Below, piece by piece: positions 7,843 through 17,701 of a stretch of 64,000 bases of DNA. A program made the position numbers and the translations under genes. Position 1 is the first letter of the stretch. Each line of letters opens with the position of its first letter. A model generated the notes under the pieces. It worked only from the letters and a program-made list of their open reading frames with translations. It ran no database searches and had not been told where the DNA came from. This DNA comes from an uncultured Oscillospiraceae bacterium (GTDB lineage Bacteria; Bacillota; Clostridia; Oscillospirales; Oscillospiraceae): NCBI GenBank assembly GCA_910587285.1, contig CAJULM010000002.1, positions 1 through 64,000 on the forward strand, given 5' to 3'.

Positions 7843-8541
7843 TCACCGGCCCTCCCGTTCCTTTTGGCGCCGAATTTCCTCCCGCTGAACCGCGAAAATG
7901 GCCTGTAGCAGACGGTCCTGCTCCTTGGGGGGCAGCGCCTCCAGCTGGCAGCCGTAGCGCACCATGCCCAGCTCCCGGCCGCCCACCCGGCGCACCTGGC
8001 AGTTGAAGCTGAAGGGAGCCAGGCCCGCCGCCAGACGAATGCCGCTCACGGTCATCCGATCCCCCACCTCGAAGGCCTCCTCGCTCAGAAGAAGCAGGCC
8101 GCCCGCGCTCACGTCCAGCACCTGGCAGGGCCGGCTCTCCCGGGCCACAACGCCCCGGGACGACCGCCGGAAGCAATTCCCCTCCACGCTCACGCTGATG
8201 CGTTGGCGGAAAAACGCCCGCTGCTCCTTGAGGAACTTGCTCTCCAGCCGGTCCACCTTCCAGATCAGCTCGGTACTGCCGCACACCTTGCCGTGAAGCA
8301 CCCGGCTGTCCTTTCCCTGGAAAAACCGAAGCTTAATCTCCCGATTGTACATCACCGGCGGCAGCTCGTCTCCCCTGGCCTGCCGGAGAATCACCGCCCC
8401 GCTGCGGACGCTGTCCACCTTGCCCACAAAGAACAGGCGGTTCTCCAGGGTCAACACTTCTACCGTCATCCCGGGACGAAGGCCGAAATCCACGGACGCG
8501 GAAGTCTGCGCGGCCCGCTCTGTCTGAGGCGTCTCAACCAT
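7843..8541 (-). CDS. PilZ domain protein with YcgR-like N-terminal region
   Basis: A 232-aa soluble protein. An N-terminal beta-rich domain (about residues 15-105) precedes a PilZ domain that keeps both cyclic-di-GMP motifs: RxxxR at Arg108-Arg112 and DxSxxG at 143-148 (DVSAGG). Proteins of this build (YcgR/DgrA) act as c-di-GMP dependent brakes on the flagellar motor. The start at 8541 has GAAAGGAG upstream; a GTG seven codons earlier overlaps this site. It is the last gene after two giant SLH genes, 36 bp from the nearer one, so it may tie surface-layer and motility functions together. Confidence 0.88.
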   Translation of the reverse strand: MVETPQTERAAQTSASVDFGLRPGMTVEVLTLENRLFFVGKVDSVRSGAVILRQARGDELPPVMYNREIKLRFFQGKDSRVLHGKVCGSTELIWKVDRLESKFLKEQRAFFRQRISVSVEGNCFRRSSRGVVARESRPCQVLDVSAGGLLLLSEEAFEVGDRMTVSGIRLAAGLAPFSFNCQVRRVGGRELGMVRYGCQLEALPPKEQDRLLQAIFAVQREEIRRQKEREGR

Positions 8542-8577
8542 GTTCCAGCTCTCCTTTCCCACTTGCTTGATTGGCGC

Positions 8578-11500
8578 TTACATTGCCATGATAAACTGGA
8601 TCAGCTTTGCCGCCTCAGCCCGGTTGATGGTGCCCCAGGGTCGCAGCCTTCCGTTTCCGTCGCCCTGGACCGCCCCCAGGTGAACCAGGATGCCCACAGA
8701 GCTACGGGCGTAGCCGCTGATCTGCTGGTGGTCAACAAACTTCTCCAAATCCGCCGTCAGGCCGTTGCTCAGGTTGTGGCCGGTGGCCTTCAGCGTGTTG
8801 TTAAGCATCACCATGGCGTCCTGCCGGCTCAGGTTTTTGCTGGGCCAAAAGCTGGCCCCGTCTCCGCTCACAATGCCCAAGCGCTTAGCCGTAGCCACCG
8901 CAGGGCCATAGTAACTGTTCACGGGCACGTCGGCAAAGCTGTAGCCGCTCTCCCCGGTCAGGTTAAAGGCCCGGCACAGCATCAGCACAAAGTCACACCG
9001 CCGGATGGACTGCCCCGGAGCAAAGGTGCCGTTGCCCATGCCCTCAATTACGCCGTTCTGATACAGGTAATCCACCGCGTCCACCGCCCAGCGGTAGGCC
9101 CCCATGTCGCTGAAATACCGGGAGCTGGTGGAGCTGGACACCTGGATGTTGATGCGCCCGCTCACCTGCTGGCCGCCCACGCTCACACCGGTGTAGCCGA
9201 TTGTCACCGAGCCCTGATAGCCGTTCCGGGGCACGAAGGTGAGCTGGTCGATGCTGGGCGTGCCGGAGCGGTAGTACCGCGTGCCGGTGACGGCCTGGGT
9301 TCCGCTTCCAGCCCCGTTATAATTGCTGTACAGCTGTCCGGCCGCGCTGTTGGGCAGGGAGGTGAGCTGAATGTAGGACAGCTCCTGATCCAGCACCGCG
9401 TTGCACACGCTGCGCAGCGTGGACGAGGACAGCCGCACCGGGGTGGAGGGCGAGGTGCTCAAATTCACGTCGTTGGGGGTGGGGGCGCTCACCTGAATGG
9501 TCACTACGCCCTCAAAGCGCACGTTATTGGTGTTATAGCCTGTAAAGGGGATCTGCACCGTGCCGGTGAAGTTCTTGTTGGCCAGGAAGCTCAGGCCCCC
9601 GATGAGGTTCTGCCCACTGTAGCTGGTGGTGCGGTAGTAGTAGGTCCAGGTGGAGGCCTGGGTGTTCCAGGAGGTGCTGCTGTTGTAATTGTAGTACAGC
9701 GTGCCCTCGTTGGAGTTGGGCAGGGAGGAGAACTGGATGTAGTTCAGCGTCCCCCCAGCCGCGGAGGAGCAGGCGTTCACAAAGTCGTAGGCGGAGAAAT
9801 TCACCAGCTTGCCGCTGAAGGTATTGTACTGCACGCCCCGCTGGCTGGTCCCCCCAATGTCAATATACACCACGCCTGTATAGGTGGTGCCGCCGGTGCC
9901 ATAGCCGGTATAGCTGAACGCAGCCTGCCCGGACGCAGCGCTGGGCACAAAGGAGATGCCGCCGATGGATGGCGAGCCGTTCTGATAATAGTTCGTATAG
10001 GCGTTTACATAGCTGTCATAGCCGCCGCTGCCACGGTAGTTGTAGTACAGGCTGCCCTGGCTGGCGCTGACCTGACTGAAGCGGACATAGGCCAGCGGCT
10101 CGTTGATGGCCGCCCAACAGGCGTTGTTGAAGTCACTGGCCTGGAAAATCACCTGCTGGCCCTGGGCCACGCTGTAGCGCACGTCGGAGGGATTGTAATT
10201 GTTCCCACCGCCGCCCACGGTGATGGTCACATAGCCAGTATAGGACACATTGCCCGTATCCACCGCCCGGTAGCTGATGCGCACTGTACCAGGGCAGCTC
10301 TGGGCGGGAATGAAGGTCAGGCTGTCCAGGGAGGGGCTGCCATTGCGGTAAACCTTGGTGCTGCTGGAAATCTGCTGGCCGGGCTGAGCCGCCCCCACGT
10401 AGTTCAGGCGTAGCTCCCCCGCCGTGGATTGGGGAAGGGTGAAGGTGACGTAGCTCAGCTCCCGCCCCGTCCTGTTGCGGCAGGCCGTGCTGAAGTCGCC
10501 CGCCCGGAAGGTCACGGGGGTGCCGGCGGCGGTGGAATAGCTCACGTCCCCCGCGGCGTTTACCGTCACCCGGATGATCCCGCTGAAGGAGTCGTTGCCC
10601 TTCCAGGCGGTGTAGTTGATGTCGGCCGTGCCGCTGAAGTCCGCGCGGGGCACGAAGGACATCCGGCTCAGCTCCTTCTGGCCGTTGCGGTAGGTGAGAT
10701 AATACTTCTCCGAGCCCACGCCCGCGCCGGTGTCCCCTTCATAGAGGTAGTTGTAGTGCAGAATGCCCTGGTTGGTGGGGACGGACAGGCCGGTCACATA
10801 GTCCACCCCGGTCATGCCCTTTCGGGCGGCGATGTAGCCCAGCTCGGTGACGATGCCGCTCAGGCTCACTTCGTTCCCCGCGCCCACGCTGCCCAGGTTG
10901 ATGAGGGTGGCGGTGTCCTCCGTCACGGTAACGGTACACTTGGACGTAAAGGTCTGCTTTCCGTCCGCGCTTTTCGCCTTGACGGTGATGGTGGCCGTGC
11001 CCACGGCCTTGGCGGTCACTACGCCGGTGGCGCTCACATCGGCCACAGCCCGCTTGTCACACTCCCATGTCACCGTGCCGCCCTTGGCATCGCCATACAG
11101 GGTGGCCACCAGCGTGTCCTTCTGGTTCTTGACCAAGGTCACAGCCTCCCCGGTCATGGTGTCGTTGTTGGGGCAGCTCAGGGCAATGCCCGACACGGTG
11201 ACGGTGAGCTTTGCGGTGAGCGCATCGCTCTCACCGGCCTTGGCGGTGACGGTGGCCGTACCGGGGGATACGCCCTTGATGGTGGCGCTGAGGGGATTGT
11301 TCCCCCCACCGCTCACCGTCACGATTTTTTCATTGTCGGAGGTCCACTCCACGCTTGCCACCTCGCCGTCAACGGGGGTGACAGCGAGGCTGACGTTCTT
11401 GGTGTCCCCCTTGGCCAGCTTTTCCGCGGGGGGCATAAACTCAATTTTGGTGGCGGCGGGCTTATCCGCCGCCACCACCGTCACCGTGCAGGTGGCGGTC

Positions 11501-12153
11501 TTGCCCGAGCCGTCCGCCGCTGTGGCGGTGATGGTGGCCGTGCCCACGTTCCTGGCGGTCACTACGCCGTTGGCGTCCACCGTGGCGGCGGCGTTCGCCC
11601 CCTCGTCGCTCCAGGAGTAGTTTTTATTGGTGGCGTTGTCGGGCTCGACTTTGGTGACTTTGAGTTCAAACGTCTCGCCCACCTTCAGGGTCTTCGTGGT
11701 CTCGCTCAGGGTGATGGAGGTGACCTTTACGTCGGGGGGATCGGCGGCCACAACCTTCAGCGAGCAGCTTCCTGATACAGTATTACCGCCGCCGGTGGAG
11801 TTTATGGGACTTGCTATAACACTAATCGTGACATTGTCGGATACCGTTTCTGCGGTCACTGTCATCTCATTTGATGTTGCTGTCTCAGGATGCGCCTTCA
11901 AGCCGGGACAAGACCAATCGTAGGTATAGCCCGTGCTCGTAATATCCGGATTGATTACTTCAGCTTTCAGCCTCACCGACTCTCCTACCTTCAACTCGGT
12001 GGGCACAGGCGTGCCGTCGGCCTTGGTAATCTTCAGCGTGGGCGTGGTTCCCGTGTCTCCGTCCGCCGCCCAGGCCGGCGTCACCGCCAGGGTCAGCGCC
12101 AGCGCCAACGCCAGGGTCAGCGCGCCGAAGCGGCGCAAAAAACCATGTTTCAT
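8578..12153 (-). CDS. SLH-domain surface protein with Big_2-type Ig repeats
   Basis: A secreted protein of 1191 aa. A signal peptide (about residues 1-30, ending AWA) precedes several Ig-like Big_2 domains (about 30-420), each ending in a GTATITATA-like strand. Then come about five repeats of roughly 110 residues marked by LxYNY, YYRxGxPSI and YTGY-like motifs. Three SLH modules (about 1010-1190) should anchor it to secondary cell wall polymers. The start is the ATG at 12153 after AAAGGAGTGCGAATT; a GTG three codons earlier lies in the RBS. It follows another giant SLH gene after 76 bp with a hairpin between. Surface-layer, adhesin or matrix roles are possible. Confidence 0.9.
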   Translation of the reverse strand: MKHGFLRRFGALTLALALALTLAVTPAWAADGDTGTTPTLKITKADGTPVPTELKVGESVRLKAEVINPDITSTGYTYDWSCPGLKAHPETATSNEMTVTAETVSDNVTISVIASPINSTGGGNTVSGSCSLKVVAADPPDVKVTSITLSETTKTLKVGETFELKVTKVEPDNATNKNYSWSDEGANAAATVDANGVVTARNVGTATITATAADGSGKTATCTVTVVAADKPAATKIEFMPPAEKLAKGDTKNVSLAVTPVDGEVASVEWTSDNEKIVTVSGGGNNPLSATIKGVSPGTATVTAKAGESDALTAKLTVTVSGIALSCPNNDTMTGEAVTLVKNQKDTLVATLYGDAKGGTVTWECDKRAVADVSATGVVTAKAVGTATITVKAKSADGKQTFTSKCTVTVTEDTATLINLGSVGAGNEVSLSGIVTELGYIAARKGMTGVDYVTGLSVPTNQGILHYNYLYEGDTGAGVGSEKYYLTYRNGQKELSRMSFVPRADFSGTADINYTAWKGNDSFSGIIRVTVNAAGDVSYSTAAGTPVTFRAGDFSTACRNRTGRELSYVTFTLPQSTAGELRLNYVGAAQPGQQISSSTKVYRNGSPSLDSLTFIPAQSCPGTVRISYRAVDTGNVSYTGYVTITVGGGGNNYNPSDVRYSVAQGQQVIFQASDFNNACWAAINEPLAYVRFSQVSASQGSLYYNYRGSGGYDSYVNAYTNYYQNGSPSIGGISFVPSAASGQAAFSYTGYGTGGTTYTGVVYIDIGGTSQRGVQYNTFSGKLVNFSAYDFVNACSSAAGGTLNYIQFSSLPNSNEGTLYYNYNSSTSWNTQASTWTYYYRTTSYSGQNLIGGLSFLANKNFTGTVQIPFTGYNTNNVRFEGVVTIQVSAPTPNDVNLSTSPSTPVRLSSSTLRSVCNAVLDQELSYIQLTSLPNSAAGQLYSNYNGAGSGTQAVTGTRYYRSGTPSIDQLTFVPRNGYQGSVTIGYTGVSVGGQQVSGRINIQVSSSTSSRYFSDMGAYRWAVDAVDYLYQNGVIEGMGNGTFAPGQSIRRCDFVLMLCRAFNLTGESGYSFADVPVNSYYGPAVATAKRLGIVSGDGASFWPSKNLSRQDAMVMLNNTLKATGHNLSNGLTADLEKFVDHQQISGYARSSVGILVHLGAVQGDGNGRLRPWGTINRAEAAKLIQFIMAM

Positions 12154-12189
12154 AATTCGCACTCCTTTGCGCGGTTTTCGTTCTCATAG

Positions 12190-12219
12190 CGGGAGCGGGC
12201 GGAGCCCCGCCCGCTCCCG
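12190..12219. terminator. GC-rich intercistronic hairpin between the SLH genes
   Basis: CGGGAGCGGGCGG (12190-12202) and CCGCCCGCTCCCG (12207-12219) form a perfect 13-bp stem with a 4-nt loop. No T-run follows on the minus strand, so it may be a weak terminator, a processing site or a 3'-end stabiliser that sets relative expression of the two surface proteins. Confidence 0.55.
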
Positions 12220-12229
12220 TTGGCGGTTG

Positions 12230-15200
12230 TTACCTTCTCCACTCCTTAATGGGAACCTCCAGTTCTGCTCTGTAGCCTGACGGTTTTGATTTGTCTGGAA
12301 CAATCTTGATTTTTACGGTCAGCGGACCGCGAGGTATAAAGTTGGAATTCTCGTCTGTAATAATATCCCGGAACACAATGCCGAAGCCATCGTCTGCATC
12401 TGACACATTCAGCGTTATGGTATTGATGGGCGCCTTGCTCACGCCATCCTCGCCGGTATCGGTGTCACTATTTTTGTGTTTGCTGGCTCCAATCACAGTT
12501 ACGCCCGAGTCAGCGGTGGACGCTACGAGTCCTCCCACCGCCTGGTACTGCGTAGAAGCAGCCGCGTGGCCTTTGGCAGCCGCCGTGCAGTTATCCACTG
12601 GGATGGACTTGCTGCTGCCGCTTCCACTTTGGACTGCCCACAGTTCCTCAGTAAAAGCGAGCGTCACAGTGCCCTGCTTGATTCTCCCAGTATACTCGTC
12701 ACCATTTTTCTCCCACTCCCGCACTGTAATAATGGATGCGCTTAAATCAACCTTGGGCGGTTCAGTATCGTTTTTAAACAGCGGGTGGATGGCACGAAAT
12801 GCATCCCCAGAACCCATGTCGCTCTTGCCCACAGCAATGAACGTGTAGTTATTTTTCACCTGCATACCAGTACAAGTCACCATGTTTTTGTCCGGCACCG
12901 AGTTGTTGGCCTGGGTAAAAGTGACTCCCGCACTGGGACTTTTCATGACAATCCTGTTGCCGTCGGAGGCTTGGTTGCGAATACGCCGGGCAAATTCATT
13001 TTTGGAGTTGGTGCAGGCGTACTCGTCAAATATGGTCCCTTGGTAATTGGCTCCGCTGCCCACTGTAGCCTCCATGGCGTCCAGCACGGTAAAGGACCTG
13101 TCATTACCAGCCAGAGCGGCCGCCACTTTATTCTTTCCGGCCACACTCAGCCCTCCACTACCGTCCTTATCCGCATCGGTCAGCGTAATTGCCGTGGTAT
13201 ATCCATAATAGGCGCGAAGTACCTCCGCCAGCTTCTCCGTCTCCACGTGGAGGTAGAACTGTTCCTCAAACCCAGCGGGCTCACTGCCCCGAAGTGCCAG
13301 GATATAGTCCAGCTTCGCAGTGGGTGTCTTGTAGATGGAAATCTTCACATTTTCGCCGCTGATCTCCGCGTCAATGCCGGGCCGCACGGCCTTTTCGGTG
13401 GTGAAGCGGAAGCACTCGGTATGGGCCTCATAGCCCTCCGAGGTGCCGGAGGTGTTCTGGGTCACCAGATACACCAGATACATGGTATCCGGCGTGAGGC
13501 CGGTGAGGGTGATGGGGTTGTCGCTGTTGCTGATATTGGCCGGCAGACGCCCAGTAACCTGTCCCCGCCGGTCGCCCACGTTCCCCTGCTGGGCCAGGCC
13601 GGCTACGATTTCCGGATCGGGCGCCTCCAGGTAATAGCGCTTGTCGTCGATGATCTTACCATCGCCGTTCTTTTCCGCAGTGGGGCCCCGGGTGAGCACA
13701 TCCTTGTACTCTGGCTTCCCGGTCTTTTTATCCAAGATTCGATCCGCAGGGTTGCTCACCGTCCCCATGGACCAATCCTTACCGATGCCTGCGGCGGTGG
13801 GAATCACCGAGCAGAGGTAGTCCGTCACCTTGTTCTCCTGTCCCTTCATGGGAAGCCTTCTGTCAACCCCCTCCACATCGGTGAGGGGTACCGCCACACA
13901 GTACACATATCCGGGCTTATCCAGCATGACTTCAATGGTGGCGCTGATGTCCCCAACGCGGATCACAGGGTAGTTGTCCACCAGCTTGGGGGGCTCAGTG
14001 TCCGGGAAGTCCTTGTAAAGCAGGCGGGGGTCTGGCTTGCCGATGGTGGCCACGCCGTCCTTCTGTTTGGCGTTGTCCAGATTGCTCTTAAAGCCGCCGC
14101 CGGCCACGTTGGTCAGGCCACTGTGGTATCCGGCCACAATGGTCACCTTCATATTGATCTCGTTGGTGTCCTTGATTTCCGAGCGCTTTGTAACCACAAT
14201 GGCGTATTCCCGGTTGCCGTGACCGGGGTCGGTCTTCACGCCTGTACTGGTATTGGTCACAGGTTCCTTCATCTGATTGAGTTGCTTGAAGGTCAGCTCT
14301 TTCCCCGCACACTGGAAGTACTTGCGGAAGCTGTTGTAAACAAAGCCGTCCTCCAGGCCGGAGACGATCACCTTGGTGGAGCCCTCTTTGATCCAACCTT
14401 TACCGGTATCGATGGCGCCCTTGGCCGGAGCCTCGCGGGAATAGAGGTCGTACTCCATGCTGGTGTCTGTCCAGAGCAGCATATCCCACATCATGTTGTC
14501 CGCCACCGACTCCACAGAATCTGGCTCCACAGTGAAGCGGAAATCGATGTTGATGGGGGTGACAGCAGCCCCGTCCACCTCTTTGATGGAGACGCTCTGG
14601 CTCTCGTTCACCCACACGCTGGCAAACACAGTGCGGAACTCGGGCAGCTTCACTGTAGCACCCTTGTTCATCGGAACCGCAGTAAGGGCTGTGCTGTTAA
14701 TGCCCTTCAGGTTGAAATAGTAGGTCACGCCGCTCTTGAGGTTCAGAGCGCTGGGGGCGACGTTTTCCACGGGATTCTCGGACGTCTTATTGGCCGTGTT
14801 GGGCAGAGTGATAATCATCTTACCGTCCACCATCTCCACCGTAGCATAACGGTAGTCCACCGTCCACTCAGGGCTGGACGCTGTCACATCGGTGGGGCGG
14901 ACCTTTGCCAATGTATCCTGTCCATTCGTCTCATAGTAGTGCATCTCAATATGGCTGGCCAAAACCTCGCCCAGATCTTTGCGGGCACTGATTTCTTCGT
15001 CGCGGTCTTGCTCCCGAATAGCCGTCAGCACCTTGCTATAAAGCTGTAGGAAACGCTCACTTTTTGCGGGGTCGCCTTGAACTTCCTTATCGAACACCAG
15101 ACGGATACTGGTATTCGCCTTGGGCTCGTTGCTGGCGGGATCGTCAATCTCTGTAAACTCCTGCTTCACCGTGGGGGGCACCGTGTCCAGCGTCTGCACA

Positions 15201-17620
15201 TTCAGCGCCTTTACCGACACAGACAGGTTGCCCGCCTTATCCTCCGCCACCACGTAGAGCATATAGGACGTGGTGTTGGTGGTTTTACTGTTCAGCCCGG
15301 AGATGGCAAAAGCGATATCCGTATCCGCCTTGCTGGCACTGCTGCTGCCCTTTTTGATGCTGTTCAGGCCCGCCTTGACGAAGGCCTTGGCCCGCACGTC
15401 CTCGCCGGCCCATTTTTCGTCGTCCTCGTTTCGGCCGAACTCGGTGGCGAAGGCATTGGTGGCGTTATCGGCGTAAATGACCCAGTGGAGGGTACCCGGC
15501 TCGTTCAGGCTGTAGTTTACGCCTACGGCGGTAGCGGTGGTGCGCTGCAAATTCTGCTCCAGGCCGGTGATCACCGGCGGGGTCTCGTCTGGGGTGGTAA
15601 AGGTGATCTTGCGCACGGTGGAGCTCTTGGCGCCGTCGTGGTCGGTGAGCCAGAGATAAAGGTCGTACTTGGTCAGCTCCTCCAGCTTGTTCCGGTTCAC
15701 GTTGATGGGCTGGGTCACGTTCTTCACCATATCCACTGAGCCGTAGCCCAGATTGCCGCTGATGGCGTTGGCCTTGAACTCCGCGGGCTTGGGCGCAGTG
15801 CTCCCGGTGGGCAGCAGAGCCCAGTACAGCAGGCAGTCCTTATTGGTCATCGCAGTCACCTGAACGTTATCGGTGGTATTCATGGTGATAATCGGATAGC
15901 CCGTGGTAAACGCCGGCGTGGTGTTGTCCGGGGTAGTAAAGGCCGTTACCTTCACAGGGCTGCGGTTGCCCCGGCTGTCCACCAAAATGGCGGAGACATA
16001 ATAGGAGCCATCCGTCGTCAGCCCGGACACCTGGGCGGTATACTCAGTTTTAGAGGCATCCGCCTTCACCGTACCCGATTTGAAGATATTGCCGCCGTAG
16101 GAGGGTGGAGAAATCAGGTTTTCCTCGCTCACAGACCCGTCCGCCACAGCGGACACAGCCCAGTACACAGTGCCCGCCTTGTTGGTGCTGAAGGCCATGG
16201 TGGCCGAGGTGGGGGCCACGTCCTTCACCTTGGGGAAGCCCGCTTCCAGCTTGGGCTCGGCGGAGGACTCTGCGCCGGTGGCGTTGTTCATCTCGCTGCC
16301 GTTGACATCAGCGTTAATGCCAGGCCGGATGTAAATATCGTCGGGCAGCTGCTCCACCACGGAGCCCGCCGCGCCCACGTTCAAGTTCTTTATGTCGCCT
16401 GAGCCGGTGACGTTGGTGGCCACATCCAGGTCCAGTTCATCCACCCGGGTGTTGGTGTCCACCAGCACGTTGGAGCCCACGGCGTCCTCGTCCACGGTGA
16501 CCTTCTGGGCCGAGCCCTGCACGATCTGAAGGCTGGAGCCGGGGGTCTTATTGAGCACTTCCTTCACATTGCCGGCCAACTGAAGCAGGCCGCCGTTCTC
16601 CGCGTCCAGCTCAATGTAGCTCAGGCCAAAGCCGTTCAGGGAAGAATCGTCCACGTAGGCGTTGGTGCGCACAAAGGTCTTGCCGATGGCCGTATTGCCC
16701 TCGGCCCGGATGGTGACAAACTGGTTGCCGATGCTGTCCACGATCATCTCGTCGGCCTCTACGTTGCGCAGCAGCACGCTGCTCTGGCTGGAGTTGCTCT
16801 CGCCCGCGCCGCTGACGATGATCTGGCCCAGCACCTTCACGTTCTCCAGCAGCACATCGCCCAGGTCCACGCCGCCGGTGAGATAGAGGTTGCCGGTAAT
16901 CACGCTGTTGCGCAGGTTCACCCCGGAGGTGTTGATGGTCACATTGCCGTACACGCTGCCCAGGCTGTAGTCCCCCGCCTTATTGATGGGCGTGCCGATG
17001 GAACGCACCAGCATGGCGGCCACCTCGCCCCGGGTGATGTTCTGCTGGGGACGGAAGGAGCCGTCGGAATAGCCGTTGATGACCCCGCTGGCCGCCGCCG
17101 CGCCGATGAGGCCCCGGCTCCACTCGCTGAGGGTGCGGCTGTCGGAGAAGCCCAGCGTCTCACCCACGGTCTCCTGAAGCATCAGGTTCCGGGACAGGAA
17201 TACGCCCGCCTGCTCCCGCGTCACCGGGGACAGCGGAGCGGCCGTGGTGGGCCCAACCCCCTTAAAATATCCCACATTATATGCAATGTCGATATCCTGA
17301 GCATACCAGGCCAGGGGAGATACGTCGGTAAACGGCGTCCCGCCCAGCTTCGTGTAGCCGTAGGCACGGTTAATAAAGGTGACAAATTCCGCACGGGTGA
17401 CCGCACGATCCAGGTTCAGGTTTCCGCTGATATCGCCGCGCATCACCCCCCAGTCCACCAGCTGCTGGGCATAGGGCATGGCCCAGCTCTGCTTGGCCGC
17501 CGCCTGAGCCGTCAGCTCCAGTCCCGGCAGCAGGCTCAGCGCCAACGCCATGCACAAAACGCCGGACAGCAGCCGGCGCAGCCGGCTTCCCTTCGCTTCG
17601 CTTGTACGATTCTTGCTCAT
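12230..17620 (-). CDS. Giant SLH-domain surface protein with beta-helix and FN3-like repeats
   Basis: A secreted protein of 1796 aa. The signal peptide (residues 1-41, ending AQA) is followed by three N-terminal SLH modules (about 44-205, e.g. FTDVSPLAWYAQDI and FSDSRTLSEWSRGLI). Next is a region (about 210-430) of short repeated strands such as VYGNVTINTSGVNLRNSVI that looks like a parallel beta-helix. The rest holds FN3/Ig-like domains with recurring YWA or HWV motifs and Big_5-like domains. The start at 17620 is supported by AAAGGAAAGG; upstream in-frame codons were rejected. SLH at the N-terminus here but at the C-terminus in the neighbouring protein is notable. It could be the main S-layer protein or an adhesin. 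Confidence 0.88.
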   Translation of the reverse strand: MSKNRTSEAKGSRLRRLLSGVLCMALALSLLPGLELTAQAAAKQSWAMPYAQQLVDWGVMRGDISGNLNLDRAVTRAEFVTFINRAYGYTKLGGTPFTDVSPLAWYAQDIDIAYNVGYFKGVGPTTAAPLSPVTREQAGVFLSRNLMLQETVGETLGFSDSRTLSEWSRGLIGAAAASGVINGYSDGSFRPQQNITRGEVAAMLVRSIGTPINKAGDYSLGSVYGNVTINTSGVNLRNSVITGNLYLTGGVDLGDVLLENVKVLGQIIVSGAGESNSSQSSVLLRNVEADEMIVDSIGNQFVTIRAEGNTAIGKTFVRTNAYVDDSSLNGFGLSYIELDAENGGLLQLAGNVKEVLNKTPGSSLQIVQGSAQKVTVDEDAVGSNVLVDTNTRVDELDLDVATNVTGSGDIKNLNVGAAGSVVEQLPDDIYIRPGINADVNGSEMNNATGAESSAEPKLEAGFPKVKDVAPTSATMAFSTNKAGTVYWAVSAVADGSVSEENLISPPSYGGNIFKSGTVKADASKTEYTAQVSGLTTDGSYYVSAILVDSRGNRSPVKVTAFTTPDNTTPAFTTGYPIITMNTTDNVQVTAMTNKDCLLYWALLPTGSTAPKPAEFKANAISGNLGYGSVDMVKNVTQPINVNRNKLEELTKYDLYLWLTDHDGAKSSTVRKITFTTPDETPPVITGLEQNLQRTTATAVGVNYSLNEPGTLHWVIYADNATNAFATEFGRNEDDEKWAGEDVRAKAFVKAGLNSIKKGSSSASKADTDIAFAISGLNSKTTNTTSYMLYVVAEDKAGNLSVSVKALNVQTLDTVPPTVKQEFTEIDDPASNEPKANTSIRLVFDKEVQGDPAKSERFLQLYSKVLTAIREQDRDEEISARKDLGEVLASHIEMHYYETNGQDTLAKVRPTDVTASSPEWTVDYRYATVEMVDGKMIITLPNTANKTSENPVENVAPSALNLKSGVTYYFNLKGINSTALTAVPMNKGATVKLPEFRTVFASVWVNESQSVSIKEVDGAAVTPINIDFRFTVEPDSVESVADNMMWDMLLWTDTSMEYDLYSREAPAKGAIDTGKGWIKEGSTKVIVSGLEDGFVYNSFRKYFQCAGKELTFKQLNQMKEPVTNTSTGVKTDPGHGNREYAIVVTKRSEIKDTNEINMKVTIVAGYHSGLTNVAGGGFKSNLDNAKQKDGVATIGKPDPRLLYKDFPDTEPPKLVDNYPVIRVGDISATIEVMLDKPGYVYCVAVPLTDVEGVDRRLPMKGQENKVTDYLCSVIPTAAGIGKDWSMGTVSNPADRILDKKTGKPEYKDVLTRGPTAEKNGDGKIIDDKRYYLEAPDPEIVAGLAQQGNVGDRRGQVTGRLPANISNSDNPITLTGLTPDTMYLVYLVTQNTSGTSEGYEAHTECFRFTTEKAVRPGIDAEISGENVKISIYKTPTAKLDYILALRGSEPAGFEEQFYLHVETEKLAEVLRAYYGYTTAITLTDADKDGSGGLSVAGKNKVAAALAGNDRSFTVLDAMEATVGSGANYQGTIFDEYACTNSKNEFARRIRNQASDGNRIVMKSPSAGVTFTQANNSVPDKNMVTCTGMQVKNNYTFIAVGKSDMGSGDAFRAIHPLFKNDTEPPKVDLSASIITVREWEKNGDEYTGRIKQGTVTLAFTEELWAVQSGSGSSKSIPVDNCTAAAKGHAAASTQYQAVGGLVASTADSGVTVIGASKHKNSDTDTGEDGVSKAPINTITLNVSDADDGFGIVFRDIITDENSNFIPRGPLTVKIKIVPDKSKPSGYRAELEVPIKEWRR

Positions 17621-17641
17621 GAATTGTGACCTTTCCTTTCC

Positions 17642-17667
17642 GGCGCGCCCAGAACGCGGGCTGCGCC
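17642..17667. promoter_or_regulatory. Leader hairpin before the giant SLH gene
   Basis: GGCGCGCCC (17642-17650) and GGGCTGCGCC (17658-17667) can pair with a one-base bulge, directly upstream of the RBS on the minus strand. Such a hairpin could stabilise the abundant surface-protein mRNA or limit read-through translation. No convincing promoter was found in this 81-bp gap. Confidence 0.35.
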
Positions 17668-17701
17668 TGTCCAAATCCGTTGGGGTTATATCTCAATCGG
17701 G

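Noticed and set aside
8203..10413. Long plus-strand open frame (736 codons) opposite the SLH gene
   Set aside because: It is antisense to a clear SLH/Ig-repeat protein, is rich in His, Val, Gly and Ala as expected for GC-rich shadow frames, has no recognisable domain and no RBS.
12785..15049. Plus-strand open frame of 754 codons opposite the giant SLH gene
   Set aside because: Antisense to a continuous secreted protein with repeats; composition is that of a shadow frame.
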